A stretch of 64,000 nt of DNA from Bradyrhizobium sp. CCGB01 (GTDB taxonomy: Bacteria > Pseudomonadota > Alphaproteobacteria > Rhizobiales > Xanthobacteraceae). How positions within the stretch are numbered: the first letter of the stretch is position 1; each line of letters begins with the position of its first letter. The translations under genes and the position numbers were made by a program. Under the pieces are notes generated by a model. It did not search any database and was not told where the DNA came from. It saw nothing but the letters and a program-made list of their open reading frames with translations. Positions 24,912 to 34,353 of the stretch are shown in pieces. The stretch is taken from assembly GCF_024199795.1 (NCBI RefSeq), contig NZ_JANADK010000001.1:5952001-6016000 (forward strand). Reading direction: 5' to 3'.

Positions 24912-26306
24912 ATGACGTCATTCAAGCCGACGCGACGAACACTACTCAAAACCGGAACCGCGGCTGCGGCTCTGGCAACGTTTGGGCCTGGCATCCTACG
25001 GCACGCATCCGCACAGGACGCCGACCTCGCGCCCTACAAATCCGCGCAGATCGACTGGCAACAGGTTTCCGGCGAGACCATTACTGTTGCGGTGATCCCG
25101 GCGAGCTATTTCGAAAACCTGATCACGCTGGCGCCGCAGTTCAAGGCGCTGACCGGCATCGACGTCCGCTTCGAAAAGATTCCGCCGGCGCAGATCCGGC
25201 AGAAGAGCGTCATCGACCTGACCTCGAAGACCGGCACCTACGCGACCCACGCCGCAGACCCCATGTATTATGCGCTCTACGCCGCGAACAAATGGGTCGA
25301 GCCGCTCGACACTTATCTGAACGACAAGGCGCTGACCGATCAGGCCTGGTTCAAGCTCGACGACATCATTCCGGCCTGGCGCAGCGCCAACGGCATCGAC
25401 GGCAAGCTTTACGGCATGCCCTATGACGGCGAGGTCACAATCCAGGTCTATCGCAAGGATCTCTACGATGCGAAGGGCCTGAAGCCGGCCGATACGCTTG
25501 AAGCCTATATGTCTAATGCCGCAGCGTTGAACACGCCGAACGATCGCGTCTGGGGCGCGGCGCTGCGCGGCGTCGCCGGCGCGGGCCAGAACATGTACAT
25601 TTATCCGTCGATCTTCCGCGAATTCGGCGGCGACTGGATGAAGGGCGGCAAGCTCACCGTCAACGGCCCCGAGGCCGAGGCGGCGCTCGCCTGGTACGTC
25701 GATATTATGAAGAAATACGCGCCGACCGCGGCGGCGAACTGGAACTGGCCGGATATCGCGGATGCCTTCTCGCAAGGCACCGTTGCCAGCTACATCGATG
25801 CGCACTCGTCGGCCTCGGTGATCAACAATCCCGAGAAGTCGAAAGTGATCGGCAAGGTCGCCTATGCCCGTTGGCCGAAGGGGCCCTCGGGCAAGCGCAC
25901 CACTTCGATCTGGAACTGGGGTTTTCCAATCAATTCCGCGCTGCCGGAGAAGAAGCGGAAGGCCACCTGGCTGTTCATCCAGTGGGCCGCGAGCGCCGAG
26001 ACCCAGGCGCGCACCTCGTATCGTTTCGCTGGTCCCACCAAGCGTTCCGGCGTCAACCGCACCTCGGTTTGGAAGGATGCTGACTACATCAAGCTGATGA
26101 ACGGCTTTGGCGAGAACTTCGTCGAGGCCACGATGGGCGCCTTGCAGGACGACACCGATGTCGATTGGCGTCCGCGCGTGCCGCAATGGCCGGCGATCGG
26201 CGACACCATGGCGACCGCGATCCAGTCGGCCCTCTCCGGCCAGGCCACGATCAAGGCCGCCCTGGACGATGCGCAGCGCCGCATCGAGCCAATGATGCGC
26301 GGCTGA
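24912..26306 (+). CDS. CUT1-type ABC importer substrate-binding protein, Tat-exported
   Basis: Periplasmic receptor of family 1 (carbohydrate type), 464 residues. The twin-arginine motif TRRTLLK at residues 7-13 precedes a hydrophobic stretch and a cleavage region near HASAQD, so it is probably exported folded. Family features: GIDVRFEKIPPAQIRQK, DPMYYALYAANKWVEPLDTY, GMPYDGEVTIQVYRKDLYD. CUT1 receptors bind oligosaccharides, polyols or glycerol-phosphate-like ligands. First gene of the operon; the downstream cytosolic sulfatase suggests a sulfated ligand. CGGGAGGACAGC precedes the ATG. Confidence 0.9.
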   Translation: MTSFKPTRRTLLKTGTAAAALATFGPGILRHASAQDADLAPYKSAQIDWQQVSGETITVAVIPASYFENLITLAPQFKALTGIDVRFEKIPPAQIRQKSVIDLTSKTGTYATHAADPMYYALYAANKWVEPLDTYLNDKALTDQAWFKLDDIIPAWRSANGIDGKLYGMPYDGEVTIQVYRKDLYDAKGLKPADTLEAYMSNAAALNTPNDRVWGAALRGVAGAGQNMYIYPSIFREFGGDWMKGGKLTVNGPEAEAALAWYVDIMKKYAPTAAANWNWPDIADAFSQGTVASYIDAHSSASVINNPEKSKVIGKVAYARWPKGPSGKRTTSIWNWGFPINSALPEKKRKATWLFIQWAASAETQARTSYRFAGPTKRSGVNRTSVWKDADYIKLMNGFGENFVEATMGALQDDTDVDWRPRVPQWPAIGDTMATAIQSALSGQATIKAALDDAQRRIEPMMRG

Positions 26307-26309
26307 GCC

Positions 26310-27245
26310 ATGGCGACGACAGCGGTGACATCGGTCGACATTGCGAGTGAGGCGCCTCGCAGCGATTTCGGCCGCGTATTGGCGCAGCGCGAGCGCCGGT
26401 TTGCAGCAGCTTTGCTTGCACCGGCGTTTCTCGCCCTGCTCGCCACGACGACGTTTCCGCTGCTCTTCCTGGTCTATACCAGCGCGTTCCGGATGGATCT
26501 GGCGATGCCGTTCACCAACGGCTTCGTCGGGTTCGAGAACTACCAGGTGCTGCTTGCCGACGAGCGCTTCTGGACCTCGCTGCTGGTGAGCCTCGTCTAT
26601 ACCGGCTCGACCGTCGCGCTCCAGGTCATCATCGGGCTGGCGCTCGCCTTGCTGGTCATGGACATGAAGCGCGGCCAGGGCTGGTTCAGGGTTATCGCCA
26701 TCCTGCCCGTGGTGCTGTCGCCGGCCGTGGTCGGCATGATCTGGCGCACCTTCATGCTGGCCCCCGAATTCGGCATCGTTGATTTCCTAGCGATCAATGC
26801 GGGGCTCGGCAGCAAGAACTGGCTCGGCGATCCCACGCTCGCGATGGTCTCGGTGATCGCGATCCATACCTGGCAGTGGACGCCGTTCGCGTTCATGGTG
26901 CTGCTGGCTTCGCTGGCCTCTCTGCCCGAGGACATCTACGAGGCCGCGCGGCTCGACCGTGCCTCCGCCTGGCAGCGTTTCCGTCGCATCACCCTGCCCT
27001 TGCTGCGCCCCGCAATCGTGATGGTTATCATCATGCGGACGATGGTGGCGCTGACCGCGTTCGCCGCGATCTTCACCGTCACCGCGGGCGGCCCCGGCAC
27101 GGCGACCGAGATCCTCAATCTCTATGCCTATCGGAAATCCTTCACCGAGCTGTCGATCGGCTACGGCTCGGCGCTCGCGGTGGCGCTCTTGATCGTGACC
27201 ATCATCATCTCCGGCATCCTGTTTGCGATGCGGAGGGCGAAATGA
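26310..27245 (+). CDS. CUT1 ABC importer permease (MalF/UgpA-like)
   Basis: 311 residues with six main hydrophobic segments. The cytoplasmic EAA loop is near residues 208-235 (IYEAARLDRASAWQRFRRI). It starts three bases after the receptor stop and overlaps the second permease by four bases. Inner-membrane channel half of the importer. Confidence 0.92.
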   Translation: MATTAVTSVDIASEAPRSDFGRVLAQRERRFAAALLAPAFLALLATTTFPLLFLVYTSAFRMDLAMPFTNGFVGFENYQVLLADERFWTSLLVSLVYTGSTVALQVIIGLALALLVMDMKRGQGWFRVIAILPVVLSPAVVGMIWRTFMLAPEFGIVDFLAINAGLGSKNWLGDPTLAMVSVIAIHTWQWTPFAFMVLLASLASLPEDIYEAARLDRASAWQRFRRITLPLLRPAIVMVIIMRTMVALTAFAAIFTVTAGGPGTATEILNLYAYRKSFTELSIGYGSALAVALLIVTIIISGILFAMRRAK

Positions 27246-28081
27246 CTGCAAAGCGCTTTCGCGTTATCGCCTTGCTCGCGATCTCCATGGTCTTCCTGCT
27301 GGCCTGGGCATTCCCGATCATCTGGAGCGTGCTGAACTCGCTCAAGACCGATTCCGACGTGCTGGCCTATCCGCCCAAGCTGGTGTTCGCACCGACACTC
27401 GAAGCCTATCGCGACGTGCTGTTCGGCTCGGGATCGATCCTGCCGAACCTCCTCTCCAGCGTCATCATCTCGGTCGGCACCACCATCGTCACCATGCTGA
27501 TGGCGGTGCCAGCGGCCTATGCGCTGGCGCGCTTGCGCTTTCGCGGCAAGAAGTTCGCGGGCTTTTACGTGTTGGCAACGCAGATGCTGCCGCCGGTCGG
27601 CATCATCATCCCCTACTTCCTGGTGCTGCGGAACATTGGCTGGATCGACACCTATCAGGGCATCATCCTGATCTACCTGTCGTTCTCCCTGCCTTTCGCG
27701 ATCTGGCTGCTTGTCTCCTATTTCGAGGACATTCCCTTCGAGATGGAGGAAGCCGCCTATCTCGACGGTGCTAGCCGACTGAAGACATTGTGGCGCATCA
27801 TCATTCCGCAGGTCCGCGGCGGCATCGCTGTGACCGTCGTGTTCGTGTTCCTCAATGCGTGGAACGAGTTCCTGTTCGCCGTCGTGCTCAGCGGCAACAC
27901 GGTGCGTCCGGTCACGGTCGCCATGTTCAATTTCGTCTCCGTCGAGCAGACGCTGTGGGCCAAGCTCGCAGCGGTCTCGGTCCTTGCCATGCTGCCTGTC
28001 GTCGTGCTCGGCGTGGTCGCACAGAAGCATATCGTGAAGGGCCTGACGGTCGGTGCAGTCAAGGGCGGAGGGCGACGATGA
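27242..28081 (+). CDS. CUT1 ABC importer permease (MalG/UgpE-like)
   Basis: 279 residues. I set the start at ATG 27242, which overlaps the upstream stop as ATGA and gives the family N-terminus with the first membrane segment; the frame stays open further upstream only by chance. The EAA loop FEMEEAAYLDGASRLKTLWRI is near 165-185. It overlaps the ATPase gene by four bases. Confidence 0.92.
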   Translation: MTAKRFRVIALLAISMVFLLAWAFPIIWSVLNSLKTDSDVLAYPPKLVFAPTLEAYRDVLFGSGSILPNLLSSVIISVGTTIVTMLMAVPAAYALARLRFRGKKFAGFYVLATQMLPPVGIIIPYFLVLRNIGWIDTYQGIILIYLSFSLPFAIWLLVSYFEDIPFEMEEAAYLDGASRLKTLWRIIIPQVRGGIAVTVVFVFLNAWNEFLFAVVLSGNTVRPVTVAMFNFVSVEQTLWAKLAAVSVLAMLPVVVLGVVAQKHIVKGLTVGAVKGGGRR

Positions 28082-29130
28082 GCGGCCAGGGCCAGGTCAG
28101 TTTTCGCAACATCGTCAAGATGCACGGCGAGTTCGCCGCGCTCAAGGGCGTCAATTTCGACATCAAGCCGGGCGAGTTCTTCGCTCTGCTCGGTCCCTCC
28201 GGCTCGGGCAAGAGCACCACGTTGCGCATCCTCGCGGGCCTGGATGCGCCGACCGCCGGCCGCGTGCTGATCGACGACAAGGATGTCACCTCGACCGATG
28301 CGCGCGACCGCGACATCGCGATGGTGTTCCAGAGCTACGCGCTCTACCCGCACATGACGGTAGCCGAGAACATCGCCTTCCCGCTGGAGATGGCCAAGCT
28401 GCCGAAGGCCGAGATCGCGCCCGCCGTGAAGGATGCGGCACGCAAGGTGAAGATCGATCACCTGCTCGACCGCAAGCCCGGCCAGCTCTCGGGCGGCCAG
28501 CAGCAGCGCTGCGCGCTGGCCCGCGCCATCGTGCGCAAGGCGCGCCTGTTCCTGCTCGACGAGCCGCTGTCGAACCTCGACGCCAAGCTGCGGCTTGAGA
28601 CCCGCGCCGAGTTGAAGAAGCTGCAGCGCTCGCTGGGCGTCACCGCAGTCTACGTCACCCACGACCAGGAAGAGGCCATGACGCTCGCCGACCGCATGGC
28701 GGTGTTCATGTCCGGCGAGATCCAGCAGGTCGGGACGCCCGCGGAAGTGTTCGCGCGCCCGAACTCGATCGACATCGCCGGCTTCATCGGCAATCCCCCA
28801 ATGAACCTCGTCCCCGCCCGTTACGTGAATGGCGACGTCATTGTCGCCGGCCATCGTCTCAAGACGACGACCACGACCGCGGGTGAGCGCGACGTGGTGG
28901 TCGGGCTTCGCCCCGGCGCCCTGCGCATGACGGAGGGCGGTCTCGGCGCGCGCGTCGACCTGATCGAGGACCTCGGAGATACCGCCGTGCTCGATCTCGA
29001 CTGCGCCGGCACCATGATCCGCATGCGCGTCGCCGACGGCAACATTCCCGGCGAAGGCGACACGATCTCGATCACGGCCCGACCGCAAGACATTCACCTG
29101 TTCGATCCAGCGACACGCATGCGGCTCTGA
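28078..29130 (+). CDS. CUT1 ABC importer ATPase (UgpC/MalK/MsmK-like)
   Basis: 350 residues. Walker A GPSGSGKST at 39-47, Q-loop MVFQSYALYPHMTV, signature LSGGQQQRCA, Walker B LFLLDEPLSNLDAKL and a C-terminal TOBE region (about 240-350) typical of carbohydrate importers. Start ATG 28078 overlaps the permease stop; the ORF upstream of it is out of family. It energises uptake by the two permeases. Confidence 0.93.
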   Translation: MSGQGQVSFRNIVKMHGEFAALKGVNFDIKPGEFFALLGPSGSGKSTTLRILAGLDAPTAGRVLIDDKDVTSTDARDRDIAMVFQSYALYPHMTVAENIAFPLEMAKLPKAEIAPAVKDAARKVKIDHLLDRKPGQLSGGQQQRCALARAIVRKARLFLLDEPLSNLDAKLRLETRAELKKLQRSLGVTAVYVTHDQEEAMTLADRMAVFMSGEIQQVGTPAEVFARPNSIDIAGFIGNPPMNLVPARYVNGDVIVAGHRLKTTTTTAGERDVVVGLRPGALRMTEGGLGARVDLIEDLGDTAVLDLDCAGTMIRMRVADGNIPGEGDTISITARPQDIHLFDPATRMRL

Positions 29131-29134
29131 CACC

Positions 29135-29908
29135 ATGGCTGTTCCAACGCGCAAGAAGAAACCTGCACCGCTCGGCAGCGACGTCGTCGCGGAGGGCTCG
29201 ACGCCCCTGCATATCCAGATCCGAGAATCCATTCGCAGCCAGGTACGCGACGGCAAGCTGATCGACGAGACCGGCCGCCTGATGACCGAAGCCGAGCTCG
29301 GCCGTCATTTCGGCGTCAGCCGCATCACCATCCGCAACGCCATCGCGCCGCTGGTGAACGAAGGCATGTTCGACCGCTCTCGCGGCCGCGGCACCTTCCT
29401 GCGCTCGAACCAGCCCGAGAACTGGGTCGGTCACCTCATGGGGTTTTCGGAAACCATCCGCGACGCTGGCTACCAGGCCGGTGCAAGGATCCTGCAGCAG
29501 GGCATGACCAACCGGCACGACGCCGCCGTTCGCGAGCAGCTTCGCGAACGGGCCGTCTGGCAGCTTCGACGCCTCCGGCTCGCGGACGACACGCCGATCG
29601 CGATCGAGCATGCCTTCTATCCGCCGGACATCGGTCTCGAGCTCGAGAAGCGCGATCTGATCTCGATCATCATGTACCGCGTCTTCGAGGACGAGCTCGG
29701 CCTCGCCATCAAGGATGCGCAGCAGACCATCAGCGCTGATCTCGCCGACGCAAGCAGCGCCAAGCTGCTCGGCGTGAAAGTCGGCTCGCCGCTGCTCGCC
29801 ATCGAGCGCGTCACCTTCGGCAAGGACGGACGGGCGCTGGAGCTGCTGCGCGCCGTCTATCTGCCGAAATATTTCCGCCTCAGCATCAGCCTGACGCGCC
29901 GCCACTAA
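29135..29908 (+). CDS. GntR family regulator, HutC/UTRA subfamily
   Basis: 257 residues. A basic N-terminal extension (PTRKKKPAPLG) precedes the winged helix (about 25-95: LHIQIRESIRSQVRDGKL, HFGVSRITIRNAI, RGRGTFL) and a UTRA effector domain (about 110-250). UTRA regulators of sugar and amine uptake usually repress until they bind the substrate or its product. It is embedded in the operon, four bases after the ATPase, so it likely autoregulates; TGTTATAACA at 24849 is a candidate site. Confidence 0.9.
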   Translation: MAVPTRKKKPAPLGSDVVAEGSTPLHIQIRESIRSQVRDGKLIDETGRLMTEAELGRHFGVSRITIRNAIAPLVNEGMFDRSRGRGTFLRSNQPENWVGHLMGFSETIRDAGYQAGARILQQGMTNRHDAAVREQLRERAVWQLRRLRLADDTPIAIEHAFYPPDIGLELEKRDLISIIMYRVFEDELGLAIKDAQQTISADLADASSAKLLGVKVGSPLLAIERVTFGKDGRALELLRAVYLPKYFRLSISLTRRH

Positions 29909-29940
29909 CTACGCCACACGTCAATCACGAGGACACAAAC

Positions 29941-31584
29941 ATGCCGAATGGCGCAAAGACCCCTGAGAGCCCTAACATCCTGCTCATCCTCAACGACGAC
30001 ATGGGCTTTTCGGACATCGGCTGTTACGGCGGCGAGATCCAGACGCCGAACCTCGATCGCCTCGCGGCCAACGGGCTGCGCTATTCGCAGTTCTACAACA
30101 CCGCCCGCTGCAGCCCCTCGCGCGCCTCGCTCCTGACCGGCCTGCACCCGCACCAGACCGGTATCGGCATCCTCACCTACAGCAACGGACCCGAGGGCTA
30201 TGCCGGCAACCTCAACAAGAGCTGCGTGACAATCGCCGAGGCGCTGAAGAGCCGGAACTACACGTCCTATCTCAGCGGCAAATGGCACATCGCCAGCAGC
30301 CTCACCGAACCAACCGACGCCTGGCCGATGCAGCGCGGCTTCGACCATTTCTACGGCACCATCATCGGCGCCGGCAGCTTCTATCATCCAAACACGCTGA
30401 CGCGCGGCAACGACAATATCGAGCACGAGGCTGAAAAAGATCCATCGTTTTTCTATACGGACGCGATCAGCGACCAGGCCGCCGCCTTCATCCGCCAGCA
30501 CAAGGCGGAGAAGCCTAACGCGCCGTTCTTCCAGTATGTCGCCTACACGGCGCCGCACTGGCCGCTCCATGCCCATGACGAGGATATCGCCAAATACAAA
30601 GGTCGTTTCGATGCGGGCTGGGACAAGCTGCGGGAAGAACGCCTCAAGCGCCTCGTCGATGACGGCATCATCCATCCGAACTGGCGCCTGACCGATCGCG
30701 ACCCGACCCAGCCGCCGTGGACCGACGCCGAGCAGCGCGAATGGACGCTACGTTGCATGGAGGTCTATGCGGCCCAGATCGACCGCATGGACCAGGGTAT
30801 CGGCCGCATCCTGAAGGCGCTGGAAGAGACCGGCCAGATGGACAACACGCTGATCATTTTCCTGTCCGACAACGGCGCCTGCGCCGAGGACATTCCGGAA
30901 GGCGTCACCGCAAAGGAGCTGGTGGACCAGCTGATGATCGCCAAGGCCAAAACGCGCGACGGCAAGCCAGTGCGCTTCGGCAATGATCCAACCCTGATGC
31001 CCGGCGCCGAAGACACCTATCAGAGCTACGGCACGGCGTGGGCCAATCTCTCCAACACGCCATTTCGGCTCTACAAGCACTGGATCCACGAAGGCGGCAT
31101 CGCAACGCCGTTCATCGTGCACTGGCCGCGCGGCATCTCCGAAAAGGGCGGCCTGCGGCACAATCCGAGCCAGCTCACCGACGTGATGGCGACCATCCTC
31201 GACGTCACCGGCGCCACCTACCCCAAGGAGTACAACGGCAACGCCATCCTGCCCTGCGAGGGTGAGAGCCTTGTGCCGTCATTCGCGGCGGCCTATGGCA
31301 ACCGTGGCCCGCTATTCTGGGAGCACGAGGGCAATGCGGCCGTACGCGTCGGCAAGTGGAAGCTAGTGCGGAAATATCCAGGACCGTGGGAGCTCTACGA
31401 CATGGAAACGGACCGGACCGAGATGAACGATCTGGCCGCGCAGCATCCGGATCGCGTCCGCGAGATGACCGCGCAGTATCAGCAATGGGCCAGCCGTTGC
31501 GGCGTGATCCCGCGCGAAAAGATTCTCGAGCTGATGAAGGCGGAAGGCGGGACAGCCTTTTGGGAGGAAGAGAAGCAGAAATAG
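29941..31584 (+). CDS. Cytosolic sulfatase, arylsulfatase type
   Basis: Hydrolyses an organic sulfate ester. 547 residues. The formylglycine motif is CSPSRAS with Cys57; metal ligands are in LILNDDMGFSD (about 16-25) and FLSDNGAC; SGKWHIAS supplies the conserved Lys/His. The C-terminal WELYDMETDRTEMNDLA block is typical of the AtsA group. The start gives no signal peptide (MPNGAKTPESPNILL), so it should stay in the cytosol and act on imported substrate. The modifying enzyme is encoded three bases downstream. Substrate class (aryl, sugar or other sulfate) cannot be told from sequence alone. Confidence 0.93.
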   Translation: MPNGAKTPESPNILLILNDDMGFSDIGCYGGEIQTPNLDRLAANGLRYSQFYNTARCSPSRASLLTGLHPHQTGIGILTYSNGPEGYAGNLNKSCVTIAEALKSRNYTSYLSGKWHIASSLTEPTDAWPMQRGFDHFYGTIIGAGSFYHPNTLTRGNDNIEHEAEKDPSFFYTDAISDQAAAFIRQHKAEKPNAPFFQYVAYTAPHWPLHAHDEDIAKYKGRFDAGWDKLREERLKRLVDDGIIHPNWRLTDRDPTQPPWTDAEQREWTLRCMEVYAAQIDRMDQGIGRILKALEETGQMDNTLIIFLSDNGACAEDIPEGVTAKELVDQLMIAKAKTRDGKPVRFGNDPTLMPGAEDTYQSYGTAWANLSNTPFRLYKHWIHEGGIATPFIVHWPRGISEKGGLRHNPSQLTDVMATILDVTGATYPKEYNGNAILPCEGESLVPSFAAAYGNRGPLFWEHEGNAAVRVGKWKLVRKYPGPWELYDMETDRTEMNDLAAQHPDRVREMTAQYQQWASRCGVIPREKILELMKAEGGTAFWEEEKQK

Positions 31585-31587
31585 GAC

Positions 31588-32562
31588 ATGACGAGGGATC
31601 GGTCGCACTGCTGCACTCAAGGCGCCGCCGACAAGGCACCGGCGGCGATCGATGATGCGCAAGCAGCGATCCTTCCCAGTCCGACCGCAATCCCGCGCCG
31701 CTGGAGCAAACTGATCGGTGGAACCTTCCACATGGGATCGGCTGACAAGGTCTTTGTCGAAGACGGCGAAGGCCCGGCGCGATCAGTCACGTTGTCGTCC
31801 TTTGCGATTTCTTGCCACGCCGTGAGCAATCTGCAATTCGGCGACTTCGTCCGTACAACGGGTTACATCACAGAAGCTGAGCGCTACGGCTGGAGCTTTG
31901 TCTTCGACGGACTTTTGCCGGAGGAGACGCGAGCGGCGCACACGACCCGCGTCCAGGAAACACCGTGGTGGATCCAGGTACTGCATGCCTATTGGGCGCA
32001 GCCGGAGGGGCCGTCGAGTAGCGTCCTCGAACGGCTCGATCACCCGGTGGTCCATGTCTCCTGGAATGATGCGCAGGCCTATTGCGCATGGTCGGGCACG
32101 CGCCTGCCGACCGAAGCGGAATGGGAGATGGCCGCGCGCGGCGGATTGGATCAGGCGACCTACCCTTGGGGCAATGAGCTGCAGCCCGGCGGCGAGCATC
32201 GATGCAACATCTGGCAGGGCGATTTTCCTGATCGTAACAGCATGGACGACGGCTATTTCGGCACGGCGCCCGTTCACGTCTTCACGCCGAACGGCTATGG
32301 CCTGCACAATGTCGCCGGAAATGTCTGGGAATGGTGCGAGGACTATTTTTCGCCGAGCTATCACCGCCTCACGCCATCACGAGACCCCTTGAACCACGAG
32401 CCAGCTCCCAACCGATCGATGCGCGGCGGGTCCTTCCTCTGCCACGAGTCCTACTGCAACCGCTACCGCGTTGCGGCGCGAAGCTCCAACACGCCCGACT
32501 CCTCGTCGAGCAATATCGGCTTCCGTGTCGTGCGCGCTGAACCGCTGCGGGATCCGGCATAG
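31588..32562 (+). CDS. Formylglycine-generating enzyme (sulfatase-modifying factor)
   Basis: 324 residues. Converts the Cys of the sulfatase motif to formylglycine using oxygen. The core begins with [10 protein letters not shown] near residue 44; [29 protein letters not shown] is present around 150-180, [13 protein letters not shown] near 250, and the two active-site cysteines, Cys285 and Cys290, are in [11 protein letters not shown]. These mark the oxygen-dependent copper FGE rather than an anaerobic SAM enzyme. Directly after the sulfatase (three bases), so it clearly serves it. Confidence 0.95.
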   Translation: MTRDRSHCCTQGAADKAPAAIDDAQAAILPSPTAIPRRWSKLIGGTFHMGSADKVFVEDGEGPARSVTLSSFAISCHAVSNLQFGDFVRTTGYITEAERYGWSFVFDGLLPEETRAAHTTRVQETPWWIQVLHAYWAQPEGPSSSVLERLDHPVVHVSWNDAQAYCAWSGTRLPTEAEWEMAARGGLDQATYPWGNELQPGGEHRCNIWQGDFPDRNSMDDGYFGTAPVHVFTPNGYGLHNVAGNVWEWCEDYFSPSYHRLTPSRDPLNHEPAPNRSMRGGSFLCHESYCNRYRVAARSSNTPDSSSSNIGFRVVRAEPLRDPA

Positions 32563-32563
32563 G

Positions 32564-34348
32564 ATGGCGCCGCATGCCTCGAAGCCGACCCAAGCTCCCG
32601 GGATCCGTCTGCTGCCGCTCTTTCTGCGCAATTTCGTGCGCAATCGCGAGACCGGCCTCGTCCTGGTCGCCATCGTCGTCGGATGCCTCAGCGGCGTCCT
32701 GGTCGCTGCGATTTCCAGTCTTAGCCAGGTTTCGCACGCACTGCTGTTCGACATTCCCTTCGACGCGCATCTCAGCGCCACCGGCGTGATTTCCTGGCAG
32801 CGCACGCTGCTGATCCCGATGCTTGGCGGCCTGGTACTCGCGTTGATAGGACTGTATTTCGCGCGAAGGGTGAAGGGCCAGCAACTCGCCGACGCCATCG
32901 AGGCCAACGCTCTCTACGGCGGCCGGGTGTCTTTTCGGGGCAGCCTTCTGATCTCGATCCAGACCCTGCTGTCCAACGGGTTCGGTGGGTCGGTCGGACT
33001 GGAAGCCGGCTACACCCAGATCTGCTCGATGTTCGGCTCGCACGTCGGCCAACGCCTGGCCGCGCGGCGCAACGACATGCGGCTGTTGGTGGCTTGTGGC
33101 GCTGCGGGCGCTATCAGCGCGGCGTTCTCGGCGCCGCTGGCCGGCGCCTTCTACGCCTTCGAGGTCGTGCTGGGTGCCTACACTTCCGCCGCCCTCGTGC
33201 CCGTCATCGCAAGCGCCGTCACCGCGTGGCTGGTCGCGCGGCAATTGACACACCAGTCCTTTCTGATGGTACCCGGCTTCCCCTCGCCCGTGTCGGTCGA
33301 GATGATCGGGCAAACCGTACTGATTGGCATCATCTGCGCGTTCGTCAGCATCCTTGTCATGCTCGCGGTCGCGTTCTCGGAACGCTGCTTCCAGCGCGTC
33401 ACGCTGTTCAAGGGATTGATGCGGCCAATCCTCGGAGGCTTTCTCCTCGGCGGCTTTGCTCTGCTGACCCCGACCGTGCTGGGCGCCGGCCACGGCGCAA
33501 TGCAGATCCTGCTGGTCAGCAACCCGACCGGGCTCCTGCTCACGACGACCATCGTGCTCAAGATCCTGGCCTCCGCCATCTCGCTGGGCTCCGGCTTTCG
33601 TGGCGGCCTGTTCTTCGCTTCGCTGCTGCTCGGCGCGCTGATCGGGCAGCTCTACAGCGTCGCGCTGAGCGGCCCGCTCCCCACGCTCGCCCTCCAGCCC
33701 GGCACGGCCGCCATCGCGGCGCTCGCCGCGCTCGGGACCCGCGTGCTGGGGGCACCATTCAGCATGGTCTGTCTCGCGCTCGAGATCACCGGCGATTTCT
33801 CGGTGACCGTCGGGGCCGTTGTTGCGTCAACGGTCTGCGCGCTGATCGTCCGGGAGCTGTTCGGCTACAGCTTCGCGACATGGCGCTTCCATCTGCGCGG
33901 CGAGGCGATCCGCGGCCCGCAGGACATCGGCTGGGTCCGGCAGATGAGCGCAGCCTCGCTGATGCGCACCGACTTCGAGAACGCGCTGACGACAATGCCG
34001 ATCGGCGAGGCGCAAAAGCTGTTTTCCCCGGCGCAGGTCCGCCAAGTCGTGCTGCGCGATGCCAACGGCATCTATGCCGGCATCGTCGCAGCCGCGACGC
34101 TGCATTCCGTCGCCAACCAGGACGACGAACCGTTGGGATCGCTGGCGCAGCAGCAGGACGAATGCCTGCTGCCGACCACCTCGGTCCGCGAGATCTTGAA
34201 GGCTTTCGAACGGAGCGAGGCCGACGTTCTCGCCGTCGTGCACCGAGCCGACCATCGCGCCGCGATCGGCACCTTGAGCGAGTCGCATGTGCTACGGACT
34301 TACGGAGAGGAGCTCGAGCGCCGGAACCAGGAGCTGTTTTCCCGGTAA
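32564..34348 (+). CDS. ClC-family anion channel/transporter with C-terminal CBS-like region
   Basis: 594 residues with about ten hydrophobic segments, then a soluble tail (about 450-594) that looks like a CBS pair. ClC features: SVGLEAGYTQ retains the gating Glu but lacks the usual GREGP Pro, and SGFRGGLFFASLLLGALIG matches the GxFxP helix region. The N-terminal GSGIP selectivity motif is not recognisable (KGQQLADAIE instead). Start ATG 32564 is one base after the FGE stop. Cotranscription with a sulfatase suggests a role in anion balance, perhaps removing released sulfate or compensating charge; this is inference. Confidence 0.82.
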   Translation: MAPHASKPTQAPGIRLLPLFLRNFVRNRETGLVLVAIVVGCLSGVLVAAISSLSQVSHALLFDIPFDAHLSATGVISWQRTLLIPMLGGLVLALIGLYFARRVKGQQLADAIEANALYGGRVSFRGSLLISIQTLLSNGFGGSVGLEAGYTQICSMFGSHVGQRLAARRNDMRLLVACGAAGAISAAFSAPLAGAFYAFEVVLGAYTSAALVPVIASAVTAWLVARQLTHQSFLMVPGFPSPVSVEMIGQTVLIGIICAFVSILVMLAVAFSERCFQRVTLFKGLMRPILGGFLLGGFALLTPTVLGAGHGAMQILLVSNPTGLLLTTTIVLKILASAISLGSGFRGGLFFASLLLGALIGQLYSVALSGPLPTLALQPGTAAIAALAALGTRVLGAPFSMVCLALEITGDFSVTVGAVVASTVCALIVRELFGYSFATWRFHLRGEAIRGPQDIGWVRQMSAASLMRTDFENALTTMPIGEAQKLFSPAQVRQVVLRDANGIYAGIVAAATLHSVANQDDEPLGSLAQQQDECLLPTTSVREILKAFERSEADVLAVVHRADHRAAIGTLSESHVLRTYGEELERRNQELFSR

Positions 34349-34353
34349 ACCCG

